The notes under the pieces were generated by a model. The model was not told where the DNA came from and searched no databases. It saw nothing but the letters and a program-made list of their open reading frames with translations. Shown in pieces: positions 8,641-16,113 of a stretch of 64,000 nucleotides of DNA. The DNA lies in contig CAYXHZ010000006.1 of assembly GCA_964465065.1 (NCBI GenBank), positions 23,921 to 87,920 on the forward strand. Reading direction: 5' to 3'. The DNA is from CAYMND01 sp964465065. GTDB lineage: Bacteria > Acidobacteriota > Aminicenantia > UBA2199. Numbering within the stretch: the stretch's first letter is position 1; each line of letters starts with the position of its first letter. The translations under genes were made by a program, and so were the position numbers.

Positions 8641-9840
8641 ATGACCGGTTACGCAGAGCAGACGGAGCAAAGGCGGCAGCAAATCCTGCGTCTGGCCCTG
8701 CGGGTCATCGACGGCCCGGAACCGGCGGCGGCGGTCGCCCGCGAACGGGCGCTGATCGATACCGTCACCGTCTCCGATGTCATCACCCTCATCGACGCCC
8801 TGGTCCGCCAGGAACTGCCCATGGCCAAGCTCAAGACCGGTGTCAACAGGCTGATCAACCTGTTTTCCCGCAGTCTGAGCCGTCAGAGCGTCCCCTTTCC
8901 CGACACGCTGCCCCTGCTGAACACCCTGTGCGCCGACAACCGCCAGGCCGAGCAGTTGCTGTCCGCCCTGCGGCCGCTGGTCGGCGCATTGCAACGGCAG
9001 CCCCGCGACCCCGAATTGACCGCCGCCGCCCGCGAACTGCTGCTCAAGCTGCTGCGCTTCTGCAACCACTACCTGATCAAGGAAAACGTGATCTTTCCCC
9101 GTCTGGAAGACAAATGGCCCGATTACCGTTGCCTGGCGGTGATGTGGTCCGTTCACGACGATATCCGTTTCTGCCTGCGTGAGACCCTGGCCCAGCTTCT
9201 GCTCGAGGAACTGGACCTGGCGGCTTTCAACGCCCTGATCGGCCGCATCTTCTTCTCCGTTTCGGCCATCATCTTCCGGGAAGAAAAGCTGCTGCTCCCG
9301 CGCATGCTGACCACCCTGAGTCCGGCAGACTGGCAGGAGATGCTCGAACTCAGCGCCAAACTGGACTGGCCGTTCGAGGCGCCGGTCTTCGTCCCGAAAA
9401 GAGCGCCGGAAAGCGACTACGTCCCGGACGGTCTCGTCAACCTGGGCAGCGGCCAGCTCAGCCCCAGGCAGCTGCTGCTGATGCTCAACAATCTGCCGCT
9501 GGACATCACCCTGGTCGACGCCAACGACCGCGTCCGCTACTTTTCGGAAGGCCGGGAACGCATCTTCCCCCGCAACCGGGCCATCATCGGCCGCCTGGTG
9601 CAGAACTGCCACCCGCCGGAAAGCGTGGCTGTGGTCGAGGAAATCATCCATGCCTTCCGCAGCGGCGAACGGGACAAGGCCGAATTCTGGATCGATCTGC
9701 CCCAGGGAAAAGTGCTGATCCAGTATTTCGCCCTGCGCGACAGCGGCGGCACCTACCGCGGCGTCCTCGAGACCAGCCAGAGAATCGATGCCATACGTGG
9801 ATTGCAGGGTGAGCGGCGTCTGCTGGACTGGAACAAGTAG
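8641..9840 (+). CDS. DUF438-type protein: hemerythrin-like domain plus PAS domain
   Basis: Probable cytoplasmic sensor. The 399-residue product has three parts. Residues about 1-90 form a helical DUF438-like region (LKTGVNRLINLFSRSL). Residues about 95-235 form a four-helix hemerythrin-like domain with candidate di-iron ligands in FCNHYLIKENVIFPRL, VMWSVHDDIRF and IIFREEKLLLPRM. Residues about 275-385 form a PAS domain (LDITLVDANDRVRYFSEGRERIF). No output domain such as a kinase, GGDEF or HTH is present, so it may bind O2, NO or a redox cue and signal through a partner. GGAGG at 8631-8635 supports the ATG. No obvious operon partner; the next gene has its own promoter. Confidence 0.85.
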   Translation: MTGYAEQTEQRRQQILRLALRVIDGPEPAAAVARERALIDTVTVSDVITLIDALVRQELPMAKLKTGVNRLINLFSRSLSRQSVPFPDTLPLLNTLCADNRQAEQLLSALRPLVGALQRQPRDPELTAAARELLLKLLRFCNHYLIKENVIFPRLEDKWPDYRCLAVMWSVHDDIRFCLRETLAQLLLEELDLAAFNALIGRIFFSVSAIIFREEKLLLPRMLTTLSPADWQEMLELSAKLDWPFEAPVFVPKRAPESDYVPDGLVNLGSGQLSPRQLLLMLNNLPLDITLVDANDRVRYFSEGRERIFPRNRAIIGRLVQNCHPPESVAVVEEIIHAFRSGERDKAEFWIDLPQGKVLIQYFALRDSGGTYRGVLETSQRIDAIRGLQGERRLLDWNK

Positions 9841-9963
9841 CTGCAGGGCATAGTCCCATCAGAAATTCACGGTAATTCAGCGGAATATCGGTTCTGATCA
9901 GAAGAAAAAGTGACAGAAAGACAAAAGCGTGTGATCAAAGCGAAAGCAAATGGAATGTTACAG

Positions 9964-9972
9964 TGCTATGAT
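9964..9972 (+). promoter_or_regulatory. Extended -10 promoter of the S10 peptidase gene
   Basis: TGCTATGAT, an extended -10 element without a good -35. The expected start near 9979 gives a short leader containing AAGGAGG (9984-9990) before the ATG at 9995. Confidence 0.55.
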
Positions 9973-9994
9973 TTCAACGGGTCAAGGAGGCAAG

Positions 9995-11719
9995 ATGACG
10001 CGAACTTTGAAAATCATTCTCATCGTTCTGATCTGTCTGTTTTCACTGGCCAGCCTGACGGCGGCGCTGCACGACCAGTCCGGGTTCTACACGATTCCGC
10101 AGGTCAGCTACTCCTTGCATGACGGCACGGCACTGAGCCGGCTGTGCTTCACCGCTTCGGGGGCCCGTCTCTTCTACTGTTTCATCAAAGCCGACAAGGA
10201 CCCGGAAAACAAGCCATTGTTCCTCTTCTTCAACGGCGGCCCCGGCAGCGCCACCAGCGCCGGCCTGCTCGGCTTCTACACCAGCCGCAAGACCTTCGAC
10301 AACCGCATCAGAGGCGGTGGCGACCGCTACATCGACAACCCCTGCAGTTGGACAAAACTCGGCAACCTCCTGTATATCGACGCCCGCTGCGCCGGCTTCT
10401 CCTACGGACTGTTGCCGGACGGCACCGGCCGCAATCTGGCCGGACTGTCCGGCGAGTTTCTGGGCCACAACTTCAACAGTTACATCGACGCTGCCGACTA
10501 CATCCGCGTACTGCTGGCCTTTCTGGCAGATCACGCCGAGTTGCGGGACAATCCGGTCGTCATCGTCGGCGAGAGCTACGGCGGCGTGCGGGCCACCCTG
10601 ATGCTGAACATGCTGCTCCATTACCCGGAGTACGGCAACAGCCTGGATATATACCAGGATGAGAGTCTGGTCGAAACGATCCAGGCGCATTACGATGCGG
10701 TTTTCCCCGAGTACAACGGCCAGGAGGTGCCGGCGCAGGTCATCGCCCGCCAGTTCGGCCACCAGGTTTTGATCCAGCCGGCCATCGACGCCTACCGTGA
10801 TTATTTTGACGGCCCCATGCTCGAGCAACCCGGTTCGCTCGTCTACCGGATCGCCGCCGAGACCGGAACCGTATTCACCCCCTGCACCGGCAGCGATTGC
10901 GATGCCATGAGCAACATCTACGACTTCATCGAAAATGTCGCCAAGCGGGACATTTACGGCTGTCACAAGCCGGCCGGATGGACGGACAGTTTCTTCGCTC
11001 ACGCCGGCAGCCTGCTCCTCGACAGCGGGCAGTTCCAGGCCATCACAGGCACAGACCCCGCTCTGATCCCGCAGATCCGGCCCGATGCCCGTTCTCAGGC
11101 CTATAAATTCGCCTACTACCCGCCCGACAGCGCCCTGAGCCTGCTGCCCCGGCACCGCTGGATCCTGCCGCTGCTGTCAAGCGACCAGAAAGCCCGACTG
11201 CGCCGCCTTTTCACGGCGCCGGCCAACCCGCCGCAGACCGACGGCTACCACATCCCCACCCTGTTCGGTTCCCTGCTGGCCTTCGACGCCTATTTCAGCA
11301 GTTCGACCCACGACGGTTTCATCGCCTACTACTACCTCAACCCGACCTATTGCCGCGACTACGCATCCTACTCCTACCACCCGCTGACCGGCCAGAAGTT
11401 TTTGCAGAACCTGCTCGATGTCCGCACCTTCATCACCAACGCCAAGTACGATCTGGTCGTGTACACCAACGCCCTGCCGCCGGCTCTGGGCATGCACGAC
11501 AACCTGGTCGCCTCGTCCGTTCACCAGACCCAGCTGCCCCAGGGCAGCCAGCGGCCCGGACAGATCGTCATCCAGTACCAGAACGGCGTATTGAATCAGA
11601 GCGGCAGTCCGGTTCGCACCATCCGTTTCCCCTATTACGCCCACAGCTCGCACCCCGTTTCGCTGACCGAACCGCAGGAATTTTTCAGCGATGTCAGCGC
11701 CTGGCTGAAAGAGGAATGA
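9995..11719 (+). CDS. S10-family serine carboxypeptidase, exported
   Basis: Removes C-terminal residues from peptides, typically at acid pH, outside the cytoplasm. The 574-residue product has a signal peptide (LKIILIVLICLFSLASLTAAL). It shows the S10 oxyanion motif FNGGPGSATSAG, DARCAGFSYGL, the nucleophile elbow VIVGESYGG (S194), a probable Asp in NAKYDLVVYTN (D486) and the His in SSHPVSLTEP (H553). The last aligns with the classical AGHMVPLDQP, so the Gly before His is replaced by Ser. The ATG at 9995 is chosen because AAGGAGG lies four bases upstream; an earlier in-frame ATG at 9950 precedes the promoter. One base separates its stop from the next gene, an outer-membrane protein, implying co-expression. 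Confidence 0.9.
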   Translation: MTRTLKIILIVLICLFSLASLTAALHDQSGFYTIPQVSYSLHDGTALSRLCFTASGARLFYCFIKADKDPENKPLFLFFNGGPGSATSAGLLGFYTSRKTFDNRIRGGGDRYIDNPCSWTKLGNLLYIDARCAGFSYGLLPDGTGRNLAGLSGEFLGHNFNSYIDAADYIRVLLAFLADHAELRDNPVVIVGESYGGVRATLMLNMLLHYPEYGNSLDIYQDESLVETIQAHYDAVFPEYNGQEVPAQVIARQFGHQVLIQPAIDAYRDYFDGPMLEQPGSLVYRIAAETGTVFTPCTGSDCDAMSNIYDFIENVAKRDIYGCHKPAGWTDSFFAHAGSLLLDSGQFQAITGTDPALIPQIRPDARSQAYKFAYYPPDSALSLLPRHRWILPLLSSDQKARLRRLFTAPANPPQTDGYHIPTLFGSLLAFDAYFSSSTHDGFIAYYYLNPTYCRDYASYSYHPLTGQKFLQNLLDVRTFITNAKYDLVVYTNALPPALGMHDNLVASSVHQTQLPQGSQRPGQIVIQYQNGVLNQSGSPVRTIRFPYYAHSSHPVSLTEPQEFFSDVSAWLKEE

Positions 11720-11720
11720 A

Positions 11721-12671
11721 ATGCAACGCGCACACCCATCCCTGTTGGTCCTGTTCTGCCTGCTGACGACCGTATCGGCGGCGGAAAAAGGCAACTCGAA
11801 CGAATTCGGGCGCTGGCAACTGGAGATATCCGGCGGTCCGCAACTTTTTTTTGCCAACGACGTCAACCTGTTCACCCAGGCCGAAAACCGCTACCTCGAT
11901 CTCTATTTCCGAGACAACCCCTATTGCTCCGTTCTCAACGATCCGGGTCTGAGCAATTTCCGTTACGCCCTCAACGGCCGGATCCGCCTCCGTTATCAGC
12001 TGAACAGGCGCTTCCGGCTCTGCGGCGGTCTGCATTACCTGTACGGAAACAACAGCAATTCCGCCCGTTTCAGTTTCCAGCGCGACAACGGCTGGCGCAC
12101 CCTGACCGATTCGCTGGATTACCAGGCCCTGGATACCCGGCTGGACCTCGTCTTCCCCCACCTGGGCCTCGCCTACCAGCTGCCGGTCGGCACCAGAACG
12201 GACCTGGAACTGGGCCTGTCGGCCGGCTTGGTCTGGGCCACTCTACGTCTGGAACGGCACATCGTCGACAGCATCCAGGCCCGGGAACTGGATCCGGTCA
12301 ACGAGTACATCATCTATCAGGGCGAACGTTCGCTGAGCATGAAGGGCAGGGGCAGCGGTTTCGGAATCAACGCCGAATTGAAACTGAACCGGCGCGTCAA
12401 CCGGCACCTGGGCGTCTTCCTGGAAACCGGGTACAGCTTCTACCATCTGCCCAGGCTACGCGGTCCCAGCAGCGAATTGGCCGGAGGCCGGACCCGCAGC
12501 TGGGATGGGGAATGGTTCCTGATCGGCGAACGGGTCGAAAAGAGCTGGGGTTCCGGCGAATTCTACTACCCCAGCAACGATCCCAGTCTGACACAACGTC
12601 GCGGCGGCGATTTTTTCATCAACCTGCACGGCTTCATCAGCCTGCAATTCGGTATACTGATCAGCTTGTAA
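11721..12671 (+). CDS. Predicted outer-membrane beta-barrel protein
   Basis: The 316-residue product has a signal peptide (SLLVLFCLLTTVSAAEKG). A body of alternating hydrophobic/polar strands rich in aromatic and Gly residues follows, for example RLRYQLNRRFRLCGGLHYLY, GLAYQLPVGTRTDLELGLSA and RHLGVFLETGYSFYHL. The last strand is LHGFISLQFGILISL. This is the look of a small 8-12-stranded porin-like or OmpA-like barrel; no catalytic motif is seen. It starts one base after the S10 peptidase stop, with GAGGA at 11711-11715, so it is in the same transcript. Its role is unknown; it could be a surface partner of the peptidase, which is inference. Confidence 0.78.
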   Translation: MQRAHPSLLVLFCLLTTVSAAEKGNSNEFGRWQLEISGGPQLFFANDVNLFTQAENRYLDLYFRDNPYCSVLNDPGLSNFRYALNGRIRLRYQLNRRFRLCGGLHYLYGNNSNSARFSFQRDNGWRTLTDSLDYQALDTRLDLVFPHLGLAYQLPVGTRTDLELGLSAGLVWATLRLERHIVDSIQARELDPVNEYIIYQGERSLSMKGRGSGFGINAELKLNRRVNRHLGVFLETGYSFYHLPRLRGPSSELAGGRTRSWDGEWFLIGERVEKSWGSGEFYYPSNDPSLTQRRGGDFFINLHGFISLQFGILISL

Positions 12672-12729
12672 TTCACTGTTTCGGCTCGCGGCGAAAATGG
12701 TCATGTCCCGCTCGGCCGTTCGAAATTGC

Positions 12730-12758
12730 AATACAGAACCTTTCCGGGGTTCTGTATT
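12730..12758. repeat. Perfect 11-bp inverted repeat / hairpin
   Basis: AATACAGAACC, a 7-base loop, GGTTCTGTATT. No T run follows, so it is a poor intrinsic terminator. The right arm merges into a TTGACA (12757-12762). It could be an mRNA 3' stem-loop for the upstream operon or an operator for the downstream repeat protein. Confidence 0.6.
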
Positions 12759-12827
12759 GACAATCCGGAATTCCCCGCACCTGAGGCCGACGTATGTAGA
12801 GGCATGAAATCAACTGTGAGGTGAAAC

Positions 12828-13784
12828 ATGAACAAACAAGGCAAATGGATTTTGATGAGCGTCGCGCTGCTGAGCCTGGGGCTGACCCTGTACTCGGCAG
12901 AGATGCAAAGCGAGAACCGCGCCTTCAGCGGGAAAAAGAGCGTTCGGTTGGAACTGGTCAGCGGCGATTGCCGGATCAAAACCGTCGGCGGCGACCGGAT
13001 CGAGGTGAAGCTCAGCTTCAGTTACGACCGAAAATCGTTCACCCCGAAATTCGAGGAACAGGGGGAAATCCTGGTTCTCGGTGAGGATTTCGACGGCAAC
13101 AGTTGCCAGGGCGAATCGATCTGGGAAATTTCCCTGCCGGCCAGTACGGGCATCGAGTTCCGCTCGGCCTCTGGCAATTTAGTGATCAGCGGCGTTCAAA
13201 ACGGTATCGAGGCCCACTCGGCCTCCGGCAACATCGAGCTCCGGGAAATCGGCGGCCCGGTGTCGCTGCACACCGCCAGCGGAAACATCAGCTTGAAAGA
13301 CATCGGCGGCGACATCAACGCCCGCTCGGCCAGCGGCGACATCGACATCGAGCAGGTCAACGCCAAGCTCGTCTGCTGCAAGACGGCCAGCGGAAACATC
13401 GGCCTGAACAAGGTCAAGGCCGGACTGAAAATCGCCGGCGCAAGCGGCAACATCAGCGCCCAGGCTGTCAGCCCGGAGTCCGAGAGCAGTTTCAAAACCG
13501 CATCAGGCAATGTCGCGGTGCAGCTGGCCTCCGCCCTGAAGGCCGACATCACGCTGGCCTCGGCTTCCGGGGACGCCTGCCTGGATTTCAACGGTCAGCC
13601 CATGGATGGCAGCTTCGAGTTGACCGCCCGCAAGGGCCGCCCCATCCTGTCCCCGTTCAAATTCGACCGGGAAGAGGAATTCGAGCAAAACGACCAGACC
13701 TACGTCAAAAAGACAAAGGTTCAAAAGTCGGCCAGCCCCAAAATCACGGTGAAAACCGCTTCCGGAAAGGCCGAAGTCAAATAG
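12828..13784 (+). CDS. Exported DUF4097-like beta-repeat protein (SASGNI repeats)
   Basis: The 318-residue product has a signal peptide (WILMSVALLSLGLTLYSAE). From about residue 105 to 255 it carries at least eight tandem repeats of roughly 19-22 residues built on the core S/T-A-S-G-N/D-I/V, for example RSASGNLVISGVQNG, HSASGNIELREIGG, HTASGNISLKDIGG and RSASGDIDIEQVNA. Such repeats predict a right-handed beta-helix or stacked strand roll, as in DUF4097/head-GIN proteins. The C-terminus is Lys-rich (VKKTKVQKSASPKITVK) and returns to a final TASGKAEV copy. GAGGTGA precedes the ATG. Function is not established: an envelope structural or adhesive role is the usual guess. It stands alone between two hairpins. 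Confidence 0.82.
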   Translation: MNKQGKWILMSVALLSLGLTLYSAEMQSENRAFSGKKSVRLELVSGDCRIKTVGGDRIEVKLSFSYDRKSFTPKFEEQGEILVLGEDFDGNSCQGESIWEISLPASTGIEFRSASGNLVISGVQNGIEAHSASGNIELREIGGPVSLHTASGNISLKDIGGDINARSASGDIDIEQVNAKLVCCKTASGNIGLNKVKAGLKIAGASGNISAQAVSPESESSFKTASGNVAVQLASALKADITLASASGDACLDFNGQPMDGSFELTARKGRPILSPFKFDREEEFEQNDQTYVKKTKVQKSASPKITVKTASGKAEVK

Positions 13785-13793
13785 TCATCGCAG

Positions 13794-13815
13794 GGGCTTG
13801 ATCCATCAAGCCCCG
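13794..13815 (+). terminator. Hairpin after the DUF4097-like gene, probable terminator
   Basis: GGGGCTTGAT / ATCAAGCCCC, a 10-bp perfect palindrome with two loop bases, 10 bases after the stop codon. It is followed by a C/T-rich but not T-only stretch, so termination strength is uncertain. Confidence 0.6.
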
Positions 13816-13912
13816 CTCCTTCCTGAATCTCATTCGACCCAAAGCTGAAACAAAAGCAGTCGCCGATTCGTACCAATTTTTTGAGCTTGAGATCTACAGC
13901 TAGGAGACATAT

Positions 13913-15970
13913 ATGAAAATTTCCGTACAAAAGTTCCGCACTGTTCTGTTTTGGCTCGTCTTCACACTGGTTTCGACCGACTCGGCATTCCTGGTCGCCG
14001 ACGACACGAAGACACCGGCTCTGGACAAGAACAACATGGATGTATCCGTCAGACCCGGCGATGATTTCTACCGCTACGCCAACGGTCTGTGGATCAAGAG
14101 ATTCAATCTGCCCGACGACCGCAGTTCCTACGATGCCTTCGATCAGGTACGCGAGCAGAACCGCGACCGTCTGCATGCCCTGTGCCAGGAACTGGCCGCC
14201 ACGCCCGGCCGGTTTCAAACGGGCAGCCCGGCGCAGAAGATCGGCGATTTCTACGCTACGGCCATGGACACGGAAACCATCGAAAAACTGGGCTATGAGC
14301 CGTTGCAGGAAGAGCTGAAGCGCATCGCCGCCTTGAGCGATGTTAAAAGCCTGCTCGCCTTGCTGGCAGAATTTCACCGCAACGGCCTGGGCGCTCTCTT
14401 CGGTGGCGGAGTCATGGCCGATCTGGCCAATTCCAAGGCTACCGCCTATTACCTGGCCCAGACCGGACTCGGACTCTCCGACCGGGATTATTACACCCGG
14501 GACGATGCCGACGCCCAGCGCATCCGCCGCGAGTACCTGATCCACATCGCCAAGATGATGCAGCTCATCGGCGACAGTTCGCAACAGGCCGAGCAGGCGG
14601 CCAAGACGGTCATGGCCATCGAAACCCGCCTTGCCAAAGCTTCCAAAACCCGGGTCGAGATGCGCGATATCCCCGGCCTGTACAACAAGATGAGTATTAC
14701 CCAGCTCCAGTCCCACTGTCCCCAGGTGGACTGGACCGCCTATTTCCAGGCCATCGCCGGCCGGGAAATCCCCGAAGTCGTCGTCATGTCCCCCAAGTTC
14801 TACAAGGAGATGGGTCTGATGCTGCAGGAAGTCCCGATCGCCGACTGGCGCTGCTACCTGCGCTGGCACCTGACCACCTTCTGCGCAGATTATTTGAGTT
14901 CGGACTTCGTCAACGAGGATTTCCGCTTCTTCGACCAGATCATGGAAGGCACCAAGGAGATCCAGGAACGCTGGAAACGCATGACCAACCTGACCAGCGA
15001 CTGTCTGGACGAGATCATGGGTCAGATGTACGTGGAAAAATACTTCCCGCCTGCAGCCAAACAGCGCATGGCCCAGATGGCCGCCAATATCAAGCAGGCC
15101 CTGGAAGCCCGCCTGAAATCGGTCAGCTGGATGGGTGAAGAAACCAAAAAAGAGGCCCTGGCCAAGCTGGCGGCCATGAAGGTCGAGGTCGGTTACCCCG
15201 ACAAGTGGCAGGATTACAGCAAGCTGGAGGTCAAGCGCGACGGATTTCTGGCCAACATCAGACGCTACGGCCGCTTCAACTTCGAAAAAAACATGCAGGA
15301 ATACGGCAAGCCGGCCGACCACAGCAAGTGGGACATGCCGCCGCAGGTCGTCAACGCCGCCTACAACCCGATCTTCAACCGCATGGTCTTCCCGGCGGGC
15401 ATCCTGCAGGCCCCCTTCTTCTTCATGGACGCCGACGACGCCATGAACTACGGCGCCATCGGCATGGCCATCGGCCACGAGATGAGCCACGGTTTCGACG
15501 ACCAGGGCCGAAATTTCGACAGGGAAGGCAATCTGCGCGACTGGTGGACTCAGCAGGACGCAGCCGAGTTCAAGAAAAAGACCCAGGTGCTCGTCGACCA
15601 GTACAGCGCCTTCACCGCCGTGGGCGATGTCAAGGTCAACGGTGAACTCGCCCTGGGCGAAAGCATCGCCGATTTCGCCGGTCTGACCATCGCCTATGAT
15701 GCCTACCGCCTGTCTCTGGCCGGCAAAGAACCGGAACCCATCGACGGTCTCAGCGGCGGACAGCGCTTCTTTCTGGCCTTCGCCCAACTGTGGCGCGGCA
15801 AGATCCGCGACGAGGCGCTCAAGCGCATGGTCAGCGAGGACGTCCACCCCTGGGGCGAGTTCCGGGTCAATGGAGCCCCGTTCAACGTGCCCGCCTTTTA
15901 CGAACTCTTCCAAATCAAAGAAGGGGACAAACTGTACCGCAAACCCGAGCAACGCGCCGTGATCTGGTAA
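13913..15970 (+). CDS. M13-family zinc metallopeptidase (neprilysin/PepO-like), exported
   Basis: Endopeptidase for short peptides, expected in the periplasm or at the surface. The 685-residue product has a signal peptide (VLFWLVFTLVSTDSAFLVA). The large helical M13 N-domain includes VRPGDDFYRYANGLWIKR near the mature N-terminus and NPIFNRMVFPAGILQAPFF. The thermolysin-like domain has HEMSHGFDDQGRNFD (H522, E523, H526) and the third ligand in LGESIADFAGL (E583), where the usual motif is ENIAD. The C-terminus ends RAVIW, as in many M13 proteins that end with an aromatic residue. AGGAGA at 13902-13907 supports the ATG. It is followed by a strong hairpin, so it is probably a single-gene unit. 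Confidence 0.94.
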   Translation: MKISVQKFRTVLFWLVFTLVSTDSAFLVADDTKTPALDKNNMDVSVRPGDDFYRYANGLWIKRFNLPDDRSSYDAFDQVREQNRDRLHALCQELAATPGRFQTGSPAQKIGDFYATAMDTETIEKLGYEPLQEELKRIAALSDVKSLLALLAEFHRNGLGALFGGGVMADLANSKATAYYLAQTGLGLSDRDYYTRDDADAQRIRREYLIHIAKMMQLIGDSSQQAEQAAKTVMAIETRLAKASKTRVEMRDIPGLYNKMSITQLQSHCPQVDWTAYFQAIAGREIPEVVVMSPKFYKEMGLMLQEVPIADWRCYLRWHLTTFCADYLSSDFVNEDFRFFDQIMEGTKEIQERWKRMTNLTSDCLDEIMGQMYVEKYFPPAAKQRMAQMAANIKQALEARLKSVSWMGEETKKEALAKLAAMKVEVGYPDKWQDYSKLEVKRDGFLANIRRYGRFNFEKNMQEYGKPADHSKWDMPPQVVNAAYNPIFNRMVFPAGILQAPFFFMDADDAMNYGAIGMAIGHEMSHGFDDQGRNFDREGNLRDWWTQQDAAEFKKKTQVLVDQYSAFTAVGDVKVNGELALGESIADFAGLTIAYDAYRLSLAGKEPEPIDGLSGGQRFFLAFAQLWRGKIRDEALKRMVSEDVHPWGEFRVNGAPFNVPAFYELFQIKEGDKLYRKPEQRAVIW

Positions 15971-15996
15971 TACGGTCGTTCTTGCAAACCGCATCC

Positions 15997-16030
15997 GCGC
16001 CAGGGGTTTGATTCTGCAAACCCCTGGCGC
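15997..16030 (+). terminator. Strong stem-loop terminator after the M13 gene
   Basis: A perfect 14-bp stem GCGCCAGGGGTTTG / CAAACCCCTGGCGC with a 6-base loop, 26 bases after the stop. Only a weak T-rich tail (ATTATCTGTT) follows. Confidence 0.75.
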
Positions 16031-16048
16031 ATTATCTGTTCAGTCCTC

Positions 16049-16078
16049 TTGCCAAAAGCACCCCAACAAAGGTATAAC
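16049..16078 (+). promoter_or_regulatory. Promoter of the 946-residue protein gene
   Basis: TTGCCA (16049-16054), an 18-base spacer, TATAAC (16073-16078). Predicted start near 16085, with TTGGAG ahead of the ATG at 16114. Confidence 0.6.
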
Positions 16079-16113
16079 AAGCTCATACCAATCAAACTCG
16101 AATTGGAGATTTC

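Noticed and set aside
13160..13600. Repeated DNA in the SASGN region as a CRISPR or satellite
   Set aside because: The repetition is at the protein level with divergent codons, in frame, with no constant repeat/spacer pattern.
13721..15994. A 757-codon minus-strand frame opposite the M13 peptidase
   Set aside because: The sense strand encodes a complete M13 enzyme with signal peptide and zinc motifs; the antisense frame has no motif, signal peptide or ribosome site.
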